DNA of 64,000 nt from UBA10324 sp038326325 (GTDB lineage Bacteria > Bacteroidota > Bacteroidia > Chitinophagales > UBA10324). The position numbers were made by a program, and so were the translations under genes. The first letter of the stretch is position 1. Each line of letters starts with the position of its first letter. The notes beneath the pieces were generated by a model. The model did not search any database and was not told the DNA's origin. It saw only the letters and a program-made list of their open reading frames with translations. Location of the stretch: the NCBI GenBank assembly GCA_038326325.1, contig JBBQJW010000018.1, positions 1-64,000 on the forward strand. Direction: 5' to 3'. Positions 18,899 through 27,242 of the stretch are shown here, in pieces.

Positions 18899-20542
18899 AT
18901 GAATCGAATACAATTCGTTTTTTTTATTTCAATAACTTTATTCTGTGCTTGTCATTCTTCTCCACCAAAAGAAAATGATGTTGTTAAAAACCCGATTCAT
19001 CTTCGTAAAGCAGTTAGTCATGATATTAAAGATAGAATTGAATTTATTTATTCCGGAAAAGGAAACCCCGATAAACTATTCAACTCTTCAGCTTTATATA
19101 GTTTGTATGAGAAAAATAATTTTCAACCTCTTTGGAGCGATAGCAGTAATTGGTTGAGCACTTCTGATTCACTGTTACAACTAATAATCTCTGCCCCCGA
19201 TAATGGAATTGATACACAATTCATTCATCTCACAAAAATTACTTCGTTAATTCATAAAACTAATACTGATACACTTGCTGCTAACGATGCTGCACTATAT
19301 GCTCATGCTGATGTCTTAATGTCTGATGCATATTTCAGTTACGCCAATCGAATTTGTTTTTCGCAATATTCACCTGATAGTATTCGATTGAAAAAACAAA
19401 AAAGGTTTTCAGATTCTATGCTTGTTCATTTTCTTCTTGAAGGAATAAAAACCAAGCAACTTGCTTCTGAGTTTTTTAAAAATGAATGTAAACTTCATCC
19501 TTACATTGAATTGAAAGCTGCTTTGAAAAATTTCAGAATGGATTTTTTGAATGATGTTTGGAGTAAAGTTCCCGATACTCTTTCTGTTACACTTGAATTT
19601 AAAAATTCTTTAAAACAACGACTATTAGAAAGTTGTGACTACGACAGCTCAATTAATAAATCTGATTCACTGAAGCTTGCTATTGCAATAAAATCATTTC
19701 AAAACAATCATGGATTATTTGCTGATGGTGTTCCGGGTAAAAGAACTTTAAAAGCAATGAATGTAACAGTCAAGGAACGAATCAATCAAATCAATTTCAC
19801 GCTTGACCAGTGGCGAGCGGAGCCAGATAGTTTACCAAACCGTTACATCTATGTAAATCTCCCTGCATTCTGGTTACAATATTTTGTTAATGATACTGTT
19901 CGGGTTGAATCAAAAGTTATTTGTGGTGCATTAAAGCACAACTCTCCTGTTCTTAATAGTTCGCTTACTTATTTCCTGACTTATCCTTACTGGACAGTTC
20001 CATTCAGTATTGCAACAAAAGAAATTCTTCCTCACTTACAACACGACACTGCTTACCTGAGAAAAAACAATATGGATGTGTTGAACACTTCGCGCGAAGT
20101 TATTGATGCCTCTAACATCAAATGGAAAAAATACAGCAAAACTTATTTCCCTTTTATACTTCGTCAACGCGAAGGATTAGAGAATTCGCTTGGAGTTGTA
20201 AAATTTATGTTCCCGAATCCATATGGAATTTATCTACATGAAACAGATGCACGCAACTTATTTAAAAAAGATTTTCGCGCACTCAGTCACGGTTGCGTGC
20301 GTGTTGAACAAGCAGTTAAACTTGCTTATGCCCTTGCTCTCCCTGATTCTGTTAAGTATCCTGCTGACAGCATCAAATACTGGTTAGATTTTAAAATAAA
20401 AAAACAGGTTGATTTAAAACCACATGTAACACTCTATATCCGCTACAATCTTTGTGAAGCGAAAAATGGTGATGTAATTTTTTATGAAGACATCTATGAT
20501 TACTTCACTAAAAAAATTTCTCTTCCATCTATATTAAATTAG
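18899..20542 (+). CDS. YcbB-type L,D-transpeptidase lipoprotein
   Basis: The start is set at the ATG at 18899. An upstream in-frame TTG at 18869 would add ten residues that spoil the signal. The 547-aa product begins with a lipoprotein signal (F-V-F-F-I-S-I-T-L-F-C-A-C). A scaffold domain follows. Then comes a peptidoglycan-binding-1 domain (A-I-A-I-K-S-F-Q-N-N-H-G-L-F-A-D-G-V-P-G). Last is the YkuD catalytic domain with the signature I-Y-L-H-E-T ... L-S-H-G-C-V-R-V-E, whose cysteine is the nucleophile. It forms 3-3 peptidoglycan cross-links or anchors proteins in the periplasm. Its TAG directly abuts the stop of the convergent universal-stress gene. Confidence 0.9.
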   Translation: MNRIQFVFFISITLFCACHSSPPKENDVVKNPIHLRKAVSHDIKDRIEFIYSGKGNPDKLFNSSALYSLYEKNNFQPLWSDSSNWLSTSDSLLQLIISAPDNGIDTQFIHLTKITSLIHKTNTDTLAANDAALYAHADVLMSDAYFSYANRICFSQYSPDSIRLKKQKRFSDSMLVHFLLEGIKTKQLASEFFKNECKLHPYIELKAALKNFRMDFLNDVWSKVPDTLSVTLEFKNSLKQRLLESCDYDSSINKSDSLKLAIAIKSFQNNHGLFADGVPGKRTLKAMNVTVKERINQINFTLDQWRAEPDSLPNRYIYVNLPAFWLQYFVNDTVRVESKVICGALKHNSPVLNSSLTYFLTYPYWTVPFSIATKEILPHLQHDTAYLRKNNMDVLNTSREVIDASNIKWKKYSKTYFPFILRQREGLENSLGVVKFMFPNPYGIYLHETDARNLFKKDFRALSHGCVRVEQAVKLAYALALPDSVKYPADSIKYWLDFKIKKQVDLKPHVTLYIRYNLCEAKNGDVIFYEDIYDYFTKKISLPSILN

Positions 20543-21355
20543 TTATGCCTGAAAAGCGATGAGGGGAACATCAGTGTGATACACCATTTTTTTAGTGATA
20601 CTGCTGTCAAATAATTTTTTAAAGAATACACGGTGATGTGCAACCATTGCAAGCGCATCAGTTTTTTGTAAGCGAATTGCCTGTTCAATTCCTTCAATCA
20701 CTTCACCACTAAACTGACGGAAATGTGTTTTACAGTTAAACAATTTTGCTTCAGCCAGTTCCTGAAAAACAGAAAATTCCATTGCGTCCTTATCTGAACC
20801 GGCAAATGTGTGGGCTATCGTTACTTCAGTACCGAAGTGCTCGAGCAATACATTTAATTTTTCGAGTGAAGGCAATTCATCTTTATGTAATCCAGATGCA
20901 AAAACAATTCTATCTAATCCTCTGAATTGCGCATTTTCAGGAACTGCAATAACCGGAACTTTTAATTTTTCAATACAGGAGGCAGCTGTACTTCCCATTA
21001 AAACTCTGCTGATTGCGGAAGCACCAGTAGTGCCCATCACCACATAATCAATTCCCAAATCTTCAGTTGCTTCGAGAATTGTGTCAGCAGTAAAACCAAA
21101 TCCTGCAGCAACTTCAATATTCAAATTTCCGTTCTGTAACAGTTCTGTTTTTAATTTCTCTAATCTGGCAATTACATTTTCATGTAACGCTTCAACAGTT
21201 AGCTCTGGAATAACCGATGTTGTATCAGCAACATAAACCTGGTATGCGTTGAATAAAACAAGACGGATATTTTTTCGCTTTGCAATTTCAATTGCAAAAT
21301 CAAGTGCATTATTTGACGCAACAGAAAAATCAGTGGGGCAAAGTATTCCAGCCAT
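20543..21355 (-). CDS. Universal stress protein, tandem UspA domains
   Basis: The 270 residues comprise two UspA-like domains. The first opens with I-L-C-P-T-D-F-S-V-A-S-N-N-A-L-D-F-A and contains V-V-M-G-T-T-G-A-S-A-I-S-R-V-L-M-G-S-T, corresponding to the ATP-binding G-x2-G-x9-G-S/T loop. The second domain is more degenerate and ends in H-H-R-V-F-F-K-K-L-F-D-S-S, then V-P-L-I-A-F. It is cytosolic. Tandem UspA proteins are usually induced by starvation or stress and bind ATP or act as adaptors. It seems to stand alone, with the next gene upstream closed by its own terminator. Confidence 0.88.
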   Translation of the reverse strand: MAGILCPTDFSVASNNALDFAIEIAKRKNIRLVLFNAYQVYVADTTSVIPELTVEALHENVIARLEKLKTELLQNGNLNIEVAAGFGFTADTILEATEDLGIDYVVMGTTGASAISRVLMGSTAASCIEKLKVPVIAVPENAQFRGLDRIVFASGLHKDELPSLEKLNVLLEHFGTEVTIAHTFAGSDKDAMEFSVFQELAEAKLFNCKTHFRQFSGEVIEGIEQAIRLQKTDALAMVAHHRVFFKKLFDSSITKKMVYHTDVPLIAFQA

Positions 21356-21384
21356 AAGAATTTATTTTTTCTAAAGGTAGTCTA

Positions 21385-21426
21385 TGAAAAAAGAAAGCCG
21401 CAATGACTTTTGTTAGAGCGGCTTTC
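21385..21426 (-). terminator. Rho-independent terminator of the ExbB-TonB-TPR operon
   Basis: Arms GAAAGCCGC (21393-21401) and GCGGCTTTC (21418-21426) form a 9-bp stem with a 16-base loop. On the minus strand the stem is followed by a T-rich run (plus-strand A run at 21387-21392). It sits 16 bases after the stop of the TPR gene. Confidence 0.85.
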
Positions 21427-21441
21427 AGATATTTAAAAAAT

Positions 21442-23067
21442 TTATTTCTTTGGTGCAGAACTCTTTTTAAATGCCTTGATTGATTCAATAGATTTTTTCA
21501 CATCGCCATTATCAGGGTCGAGCAAAAGATATTTGTCGTAGAAAGGAAGAGCATCATTGTAGTTTCCTTTCAAAGTATTGTAATCACCAAGATAACGATA
21601 AGCCTCTTTCAATTCTTTAACATACTTAACTGAAGTTGCGGAATCAATTGTTCCTTTTTCAATAACCAATTGATAAAAAGGAACAGCAAATCCTTGGGCA
21701 GTTGAGTCCATTTTATCCATTGTTAAATTACTTCGTGCTCTCCACAAATACCCAAGGGGCCAAGCAGGACTAATAAGTGTTACATGTTTGAACGCTGTAT
21801 CAGCCAACACATAACTTGAATCAAAATAATATGCACGCCCCAATGAAAACCAATCCTGAATAATTGGTTTCGATGATTTTTTAATTTTAAAATCATAGTA
21901 GTATGCTGCTTTGCTATAATCCTTTTTATCGTAATAAATTTTTGCAACATCACCCAGTATATCCACTTTGCTGCTATCTAATTGAACTGCTTTTTCAATA
22001 TTAAAAGCACCAAGCGAATCATTTCCAGCCTTCAATAAAAGTTTGCCATAGTATTCGTAATCAGAAGGAAGAATTTTTTTTGTATCAGCTTTACTAAAAA
22101 AAGTTTCGATTGCAATTAATCCGTTTGTGTAGTCACCTGTTTCATAAGAGCAATAAGCGCCGAGGCGAATCATGTTTATGTTATTCGGATTTCTTGCTTT
22201 TAACTGATTGATAATTTCTAAACACTTTGCATAATCTTTTGTAAGAAATAAAAACTCAGCATAACGATATTGTGTTACATCGTTTTTATCAGCGAGTTCC
22301 AAATATTTTGCAAATGTTTCCTTCGCCTTATCATATTGACCAGTGTTGAAATATAACTCAGCAAAATCTCTGTAAGCAGGTGCAAAGTTCGCATCAATGC
22401 TGATTGCTTTTTCAAATGAAGTTTTTGATTGGGAGTAGTTGCGAGCAAGATTCCAGATCATCCCTACTCTGGCAAAAGGTCTTGCGTTTGTTGGATTCAG
22501 CTCGCCACTTCTTTCATAAGATGTAACAGCATCGCCTCCTTTGTTTAAAATTTTATAAGCGTCGCCCATCAATGAATACAAGCGAAAATCCTTTATCGAA
22601 ATATTCTCTGCCTGCTTCAATAATCGAATGGCTTCTTCGGCATTTGGGTTTTCAGAATAGATATAAGCATCAGCCAGATAAATAGTGATATTAATATCCT
22701 TGTTCATATTGACTAAGTTTTTTGCCTGGTCAAAATATTTCTGTGCGTCAGCAATTTTATTTTCGTTCAGATAAGTTTTTCCTAAACCAACAAAACACGC
22801 CGGTGATTTAGGATTAACGGTTGTTCCTTGTGTATAGGCAATTCGTGCAGAGTCGTCCTTTTCGAGAAAGCAATAATCATTTCCAAGAAAATACCATCCC
22901 ATCGCATCAATCGGATTTGATTTTGTGTAATTGAGAAATATTCTTCTGGCTGTTTCATAATTCTCATTATCAATGGCTTTTAACCCATCATCAATAGTTT
23001 GCGCATTTGCAAAAAAAGAAATGGCAAGCATCAAAGCACTTCCAATAAATTTCAATTTCGTTTTCAT
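21442..23067 (-). CDS. Secreted TPR-repeat protein, last gene of the TonB operon
   Basis: The 541-aa protein has a signal peptide (K-F-I-G-S-A-L-M-L-A-I-S-F-F-A-N-A-Q) followed by about a dozen tetratricopeptide repeats of 34 residues (for example A-x-K-Y-F-D-Q-A-K-N-L, A-x-T-S-Y-E-R-S-G-E-L-N-P-T-N, A-K-E-T-F-A-K-Y-L-E-L). It is periplasmic and probably a scaffold for protein contacts. It is the last gene after exbB-exbD-exbD-tonB and the PstS-like gene, with only eight bases to its neighbour, an order often seen in Bacteroidota. Its specific partner is unknown; the context suggests it helps the ExbB/D-TonB machine or the phosphate-binding-like protein. Confidence 0.88.
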   Translation of the reverse strand: MKTKLKFIGSALMLAISFFANAQTIDDGLKAIDNENYETARRIFLNYTKSNPIDAMGWYFLGNDYCFLEKDDSARIAYTQGTTVNPKSPACFVGLGKTYLNENKIADAQKYFDQAKNLVNMNKDINITIYLADAYIYSENPNAEEAIRLLKQAENISIKDFRLYSLMGDAYKILNKGGDAVTSYERSGELNPTNARPFARVGMIWNLARNYSQSKTSFEKAISIDANFAPAYRDFAELYFNTGQYDKAKETFAKYLELADKNDVTQYRYAEFLFLTKDYAKCLEIINQLKARNPNNINMIRLGAYCSYETGDYTNGLIAIETFFSKADTKKILPSDYEYYGKLLLKAGNDSLGAFNIEKAVQLDSSKVDILGDVAKIYYDKKDYSKAAYYYDFKIKKSSKPIIQDWFSLGRAYYFDSSYVLADTAFKHVTLISPAWPLGYLWRARSNLTMDKMDSTAQGFAVPFYQLVIEKGTIDSATSVKYVKELKEAYRYLGDYNTLKGNYNDALPFYDKYLLLDPDNGDVKKSIESIKAFKKSSAPKK

Positions 23068-23075
23068 ATAACAGC

Positions 23076-23969
23076 TTAAAATTCTTTTTTAATTTCTATG
23101 TTCCTCATTGATTGCCGCGATGGAATTAATCCGGAACGCTTAATGATTGTTTGTCCAATGTCAGTGATAATGAATTTTGCAAAGCCCGTGCCCAAGCCCG
23201 GCCACGATTCTCCGCACGCAATATATACTTCTCTACGAAATGGATAATTGCCGTCACGAATATTCTGTTCTGTTGGCGCGAAAACTTCTCCTTTAGCTAT
23301 TTCAATTGAAATAACACTCGCATTTTTCGATATTAAAGAATCAGTATCGAAAATAAGATTACTCACTCCTATTACACCCATCGCATTTTCGTGGGTTGTA
23401 ACATATTTCAAGAGTTCTGAAAATCCATTTGTAGAAAAAGTATTTGATGAAAATTTCTGGATAGAAAATTTGTTTTTAATGTATTGAATTTCACTCGCCC
23501 CGTTATTATCAAACACAATGATGGTTTTATTTTCATCCTTTCCTTTTAGAATATTTTCAATCTGAGCTGAATTATAAATTGTGTTTCCGTTTTTCTTATT
23601 CACTATAAAGGCAACTGCATCATAGGCAAATGAAAAATGAATTGGCACAAGATTATTTTGCTTTCCGAATTTTATTTCATCGTCAGTCAATTTTCTGGTT
23701 GTGATAACAGCTCTGTTTTTATTTTCTAAAAACTCCTGAATCCCTTTCGACTCAGGTTGCGCAATCAATTCAATTTTTGCATTTGTGTTTTGATTTTCGA
23801 ATATCTCAACTTCATCTTTCAGCAATGGAAATAACGAAGAGTCAACACTGATTGAAATTGTTCCGCTGTTTGGAGTATCACTTATATTAGTTTCTTCATT
23901 AGTTGTTTTCTTTCCGTTACAGGAAAAAATAAAAAGTGAAATAAAAAGAAGTGAGTAATTAATTTTCAT
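23076..23969 (-). CDS. PstS-like substrate-binding lipoprotein
   Basis: The start is placed at the ATG at 23969, which yields a lipoprotein signal (L-L-F-I-S-L-F-I-F-S-C-N-G). The 297-aa product resembles the PBP-like-2 domain of phosphate-binding proteins. Visible pieces are an early G-T-I-S-I-S-V-D-S-S-L-F-P-L, a central A-Y-D-A-V-A-F-I-V-N-K-K-N, a N-A-M-G-V-I-G-V-S-N segment, and near the end Y-P-F-R-R-E-V-Y-I-A. Classical PstS binds phosphate for an ABC importer. No pstCAB genes are here. It sits between a small membrane gene (11-base overlap) and the TPR gene in the TonB operon, so it may serve TonB-dependent rather than ABC uptake. The ligand is not proven. Confidence 0.82.
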   Translation of the reverse strand: MKINYSLLFISLFIFSCNGKKTTNEETNISDTPNSGTISISVDSSLFPLLKDEVEIFENQNTNAKIELIAQPESKGIQEFLENKNRAVITTRKLTDDEIKFGKQNNLVPIHFSFAYDAVAFIVNKKNGNTIYNSAQIENILKGKDENKTIIVFDNNGASEIQYIKNKFSIQKFSSNTFSTNGFSELLKYVTTHENAMGVIGVSNLIFDTDSLISKNASVISIEIAKGEVFAPTEQNIRDGNYPFRREVYIACGESWPGLGTGFAKFIITDIGQTIIKRSGLIPSRQSMRNIEIKKEF

Positions 23970-24141
23970 TCTTAAAATATTGAAGATACACTTTGTAAGA
24001 GCGATAAATGGCATATAAAAACAGAATGCCTCCGAATAATCTGTATTGTGTAACAGTGAATTGTTCCATTTTAGTTGGTGGAAAAATCACCAGATAAAAA
24101 GAAGCCCCGATGAAAATCAGAATCATCAGGGCTTGAGCCAT
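23959..24141 (-). CDS. Small two-span membrane protein in the TonB operon
   Basis: From the ATG at 24141 the product is 60 aa; a TTG at 24159 would add six residues. Two hydrophobic segments are visible (A-L-M-I-L-I-F-I-G-A-S-F-Y-L-V-I-F and L-F-G-G-I-L-F-L-Y-A-I-Y-R), separated by a short polar loop with P-P-T-K-M-E-Q. The C-terminus is basic and aromatic. It lies between tonB and the PstS-like gene and overlaps the latter by 11 bases, so it is surely translated from the same mRNA. Small membrane proteins at this place are common in Bacteroidota TonB operons. No function is known to me. Confidence 0.7.
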   Translation of the reverse strand: MAQALMILIFIGASFYLVIFPPTKMEQFTVTQYRLFGGILFLYAIYRSYKVYLQYFKNEN

Positions 24142-24171
24142 TATTACAATCTTATTCAAAATGGAAATTAA

Positions 24172-24969
24172 TTACTCGCTTCCTAATTTGAAAGTTACAG
24201 GAAGGTTAAAATAAACAGGAACTGCATTGCCATTTTGTTTACCCGGAGTCCACTTCGGCATCAGATTCACAACTCGCTTTGCTTCCTCAGTGCAACCTCC
24301 ACCAATATCACGCAAAACTTTTATATCAGAAATCTGTCCATCAGGATTCACAACGAACTGTAACACTACTTTTCCTTCAATATTATTTTCACGAGCAGCA
24401 TTCGGATACTTAATATTCTTATTAATGAAAGCTGTCATTGCCTTTTCTCCACCTGGGAATTGAGGCATTTGCTCAACATACATAAATGGCTGTTGCTTTT
24501 CTTCAACAACAGGAGGTGCTGCATCATTGAAATTCACATTTGCATTCGGGTCAACTTCAGTTGTTGGTCCTGGGTCAACTTTTTGTAATTCCTCAACAGG
24601 AGGTGGCACATCTTCCTGCTTAACTTCTTCATCAGGTTTAATAACCGGAGGAGTAAATTTTATTGTCTTTGGAGGAGGCGGAGGAATATTAGGTGGCGGA
24701 GGTGGAGGAGTATTCTTATCAATCGGAGGTGGTTCAGATAATTCTGTGTAAGCAATTTTTTTCTTCGATACTTCTAATTGAGCCGAGGAAAACAACGATA
24801 AAATATATGGAGTTGAAAATCCAACGATATAAACTCCTAATCCAATAAACAAAGCCAACATTAAATATCTATTGTATCCCTTACGAAGTTCGTAAGCTCC
24901 ATAGCTTTTGTTTTTACCTTCAAAAACCATGTCGTCAAAATCGGCGGTGAGAAATTCTTGCGCTTCCAT
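24172..24969 (-). CDS. tonB: TonB energy transducer
   Basis: The 265-aa protein has a cytoplasmic N-terminus with F-E-G-K-N-K-S-Y-G-A-Y-E-L-R-K-G-Y (typical of Bacteroidota TonB) and one membrane segment (about residues 33-55). A proline-rich periplasmic spacer follows (P-P-P-I-D-K-N-T-P-P-P-P-P-P and more). The C-terminal TonB domain has P-Q-F-P-G-G-E-K-A-M, Y-P-x-x-A-R-E-N-N-I-E-G-K-V-V-L-Q-F-V and W-T-P-G-K-Q-N-G-N-A-V-P-V. It carries proton-motive energy from ExbB/ExbD to outer-membrane TonB-dependent receptors. It follows the second exbD by 49 bases and belongs to the same operon. Confidence 0.95.
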   Translation of the reverse strand: MEAQEFLTADFDDMVFEGKNKSYGAYELRKGYNRYLMLALFIGLGVYIVGFSTPYILSLFSSAQLEVSKKKIAYTELSEPPPIDKNTPPPPPPNIPPPPPKTIKFTPPVIKPDEEVKQEDVPPPVEELQKVDPGPTTEVDPNANVNFNDAAPPVVEEKQQPFMYVEQMPQFPGGEKAMTAFINKNIKYPNAARENNIEGKVVLQFVVNPDGQISDIKVLRDIGGGCTEEAKRVVNLMPKWTPGKQNGNAVPVYFNLPVTFKLGSE

Positions 24970-25018
24970 GTTTTAAAAATTTAATTGAAGAGTAAACTTT
25001 AACATAAATTCCATAAAA

Positions 25019-25576
25019 TTATTTTGGCAACATTTCTAATTCTTCCGGAGTGGCGTCAATTATCGCATATGATTTTATACCAACAATCTTCATTTCATCC
25101 AACATGTTCACCAGATTCTCATACTTAGATTCATCTGTAGGTTTTATTCCAATATAAACTCCATTGTATTCAGTAGCTGTTTTTGGTTTCCAACCATTTT
25201 GCTGTTGCAACGCAAGTACTTCTTTATTTTTCTCAATCAGAATTTTTCTGATTTTAGTAAAATAAGTCACTTCAACTTTAGGTTCAGATTGACCGTAGTA
25301 ATAAAAAATTCTATCGTTCGATCCCAACAAAATTGTCATTGCTTCAGACTCCCTGATTTTTGACATCTGAGTTGAGTCAATAACTTTTTTATCTGGCATA
25401 ACCACCTGCATCGCTTTTGGTTTCGACATGGTAGTTGTCAGAATAAAAAATGTAACAAGTAAAAAACCAAGGTCAACCATGGGAGTCATGTCAATCCGGG
25501 TTGACATTTTTTTTGCTCTTACTCCACCTCTCTTTTTCCCTTTATGTCCGTCGCCGCCACTTTGTAATTCAGCCAT
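25019..25576 (-). CDS. exbD: ExbD-family biopolymer transport protein (second copy)
   Basis: This is a 185-aa protein. After a basic N-terminus (K-G-K-K-R-G-G-V-R-A-K-K) comes one membrane helix D-M-T-P-M-V-D-L-G-F-L-L-V-T-F-F-I-L-T-T. It contains the functional aspartate of ExbD/TolR (D before L-G-F). A periplasmic domain follows. ExbD forms the proton channel with ExbB and couples proton flow to TonB. It lies 13 bases after the first exbD gene. It differs clearly from that copy after the helix, as usual for the paired ExbDs of Bacteroidota. Confidence 0.93.
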   Translation of the reverse strand: MAELQSGGDGHKGKKRGGVRAKKMSTRIDMTPMVDLGFLLVTFFILTTTMSKPKAMQVVMPDKKVIDSTQMSKIRESEAMTILLGSNDRIFYYYGQSEPKVEVTYFTKIRKILIEKNKEVLALQQQNGWKPKTATEYNGVYIGIKPTDESKYENLVNMLDEMKIVGIKSYAIIDATPEELEMLPK

Positions 25577-25589
25577 TGTTGTTTCGTTT

Positions 25590-26210
25590 TTATTTTATTG
25601 GTTCAACAGGCATTGCTTCGTCAGCAGTTATTAATCCAAATTTTAAAACATCGCGGTCAGCTAATGTTTTAAAAACATTTTTCACAGCAGGATAGTTTGA
25701 TTTTGAATCCCCCTTTATAAGTATCACAGGATTGTTTCCGGCAATACGAGCATTCACTAACCACACACCTAATTCGTTTGAAAGATTTTGTGAAGTATCA
25801 ACAGGTATTCCGGGTTGTTCCACTTTTTTTCTTTCTTCCGGACTCATATCCAGATAAGTTTTCATCCCTCCCATCGGAATTCCAATACTGCTTCCGGTTG
25901 CAAATGCATTCATTTCATCAACAGAAAAAGTAAGATTATAAGATTGCCCCATTTTTTCCAATAATGATTTTCTGAAATTCTGATTATCCAAATCAAAAAA
26001 TATGCGGCTATCAGGAGCAATGGTAATTATCACCTTACCATGTTCAGGTGGATTGGAAACTGAAGTTGAACTTGGAGTACTTACTGATACAGGTTCATCG
26101 GGACGAAACTGTGTGGTAAGGATGAAAAATGTAACAAGCAAAAAAGCCATGTCAACCATTGGAGTCATATCAATGGAAACATTGCCTTTAGGCATTTTGA
26201 TTTTTGACAT
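25590..26210 (-). CDS. exbD: ExbD-family biopolymer transport protein (first copy)
   Basis: This 206-aa protein starts with S-K-I-K-M-P-K-G-N-V-S-I-D-M-T-P-M-V-D-M-A-F-L-L-V-T-F-F-I-L-T-T. It contains the single membrane helix and the proton-relay aspartate. The periplasmic part is longer than in classical ExbD and includes I-L-I-K-G-D-S-K-S-N-Y-P. It is nine bases after exbB and 13 before the second exbD. The two copies share the helix but little else, suggesting a mixed ExbD dimer in the ExbB pentamer; that is inference. Confidence 0.93.
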   Translation of the reverse strand: MSKIKMPKGNVSIDMTPMVDMAFLLVTFFILTTQFRPDEPVSVSTPSSTSVSNPPEHGKVIITIAPDSRIFFDLDNQNFRKSLLEKMGQSYNLTFSVDEMNAFATGSSIGIPMGGMKTYLDMSPEERKKVEQPGIPVDTSQNLSNELGVWLVNARIAGNNPVILIKGDSKSNYPAVKNVFKTLADRDVLKFGLITADEAMPVEPIK

Positions 26211-26219
26211 CGCTCAGGA

Positions 26220-27017
26220 TTAGTTGAATCGTGAATCGAAAGTATTTGTAATACTGTAACCAGCTTCGTCAATCATGAAAGTTAAAGAATCAATCTGATG
26301 AGAGAAGAAGTTGTAAGAAATAATTGCCATTGCAGAAGTGATGATACCTGTTGCTGTGTTTACAAGTGCCTCAGAGATACCGACAGAAAGTGCAACTGAA
26401 TCCGCAGCACCTGATTGTCCCATCGCAGCGAACGAACGAATCATACCGAATACAGTACCAATCAAACCTGCAAGTGTTCCAAGCGGAGCGATAGTAGCGA
26501 TGAAAGGTAAATTCTGTTGTAACATTGGTAATTCCAATGCTGTTGTTTCTTCGATTTCTTTTTGAATGGCGAGAACTTTTTGCTCGTGAGTCAACTCTTT
26601 GTTGTTCATCATCTCACGATATTTTCTCAAACCGTTTTTAATAACATTGGCAACAGAACCTTTTTGTTTATCGCATTCAGCTTCTGCAGCATCAAGATTA
26701 TTTTCAGTTAAGTGATATTGCACCTGACGAACGAAGTTCACCACATTGCCTTTACCCTTAGCTTTCATAATTGTAAGAATACGCTCAATAGAAAAAACAA
26801 GAACCATTAACAGCATGGTTAAAATAATCGGCACAAGAAATCCACCCTTGTACATGATTCCTACGATGCTTCCTGCTTTTGGTTTTTCGCGCATCTCATC
26901 AACGAAGTTCGCTGAGTTCCCAAGGAAAAATTCAAATATGCAATACGATGCTGCGAAGCAGGCAAGGATTACGATAAGAGGAAAGAATGCTGCAAGACTG
27001 TTATTTTTCTTCTGCAT
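26220..27017 (-). CDS. exbB: ExbB/TolQ/MotA-family proton channel protein
   Basis: The 265-aa protein has the ExbB layout: an N-terminal membrane helix, a second one at about 55-75 (F-L-V-P-I-I-L-T-M-L-L-M-V-L-V-F-S-I-E-R), a long cytoplasmic loop, then two helices. These carry the conserved L-P-F-I-A-T-I-A-P-L-G-T-L-A-G-L-I-G-T-V-F-G-M-I motif and the I-S-E-A-L-V-N-T-A-T-G-I motif. It forms the inner-membrane pentamer that converts proton flow to TonB movement. It is the first gene of the operon, with a promoter-like pair just upstream. Confidence 0.95.
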   Translation of the reverse strand: MQKKNNSLAAFFPLIVILACFAASYCIFEFFLGNSANFVDEMREKPKAGSIVGIMYKGGFLVPIILTMLLMVLVFSIERILTIMKAKGKGNVVNFVRQVQYHLTENNLDAAEAECDKQKGSVANVIKNGLRKYREMMNNKELTHEQKVLAIQKEIEETTALELPMLQQNLPFIATIAPLGTLAGLIGTVFGMIRSFAAMGQSGAADSVALSVGISEALVNTATGIITSAMAIISYNFFSHQIDSLTFMIDEAGYSITNTFDSRFN

Positions 27018-27056
27018 GTTTTATTTATTTGAGTTTTAAATTTTTTTAGAGGTTCG

Positions 27057-27087
27057 CAAATTTAGAATTAAAATCAAGCCGTCAAAA
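27057..27087 (-). promoter_or_regulatory. Candidate promoter of the exbB-tonB operon
   Basis: On the minus strand TAAATTTG (plus-strand CAAATTTA at 27057-27064) is a perfect -7 box. TTTTG (plus-strand CAAAA at 27083-27087) lies about 18 bases further upstream as the -33 element. The predicted leader is about 33 bases. Confidence 0.5.
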
Positions 27088-27242
27088 CATTCAAAAATTT
27101 ATTTAACAGTCTGTTTCATTTTCAACTTTTTCTGAGTATTAGTCGGTAAATAAAGTTTATTAAATTGATGTGATAACGGTGGTGATTGTTGAATTAATAT
27201 ATCTGTTTTTTGTTTTGACAATTGAATGACAATTGCAGAATT

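Noticed and set aside
24527..24751. Glycine-rich plus-strand frame
   Set aside because: Antisense of the proline-rich spacer of TonB.
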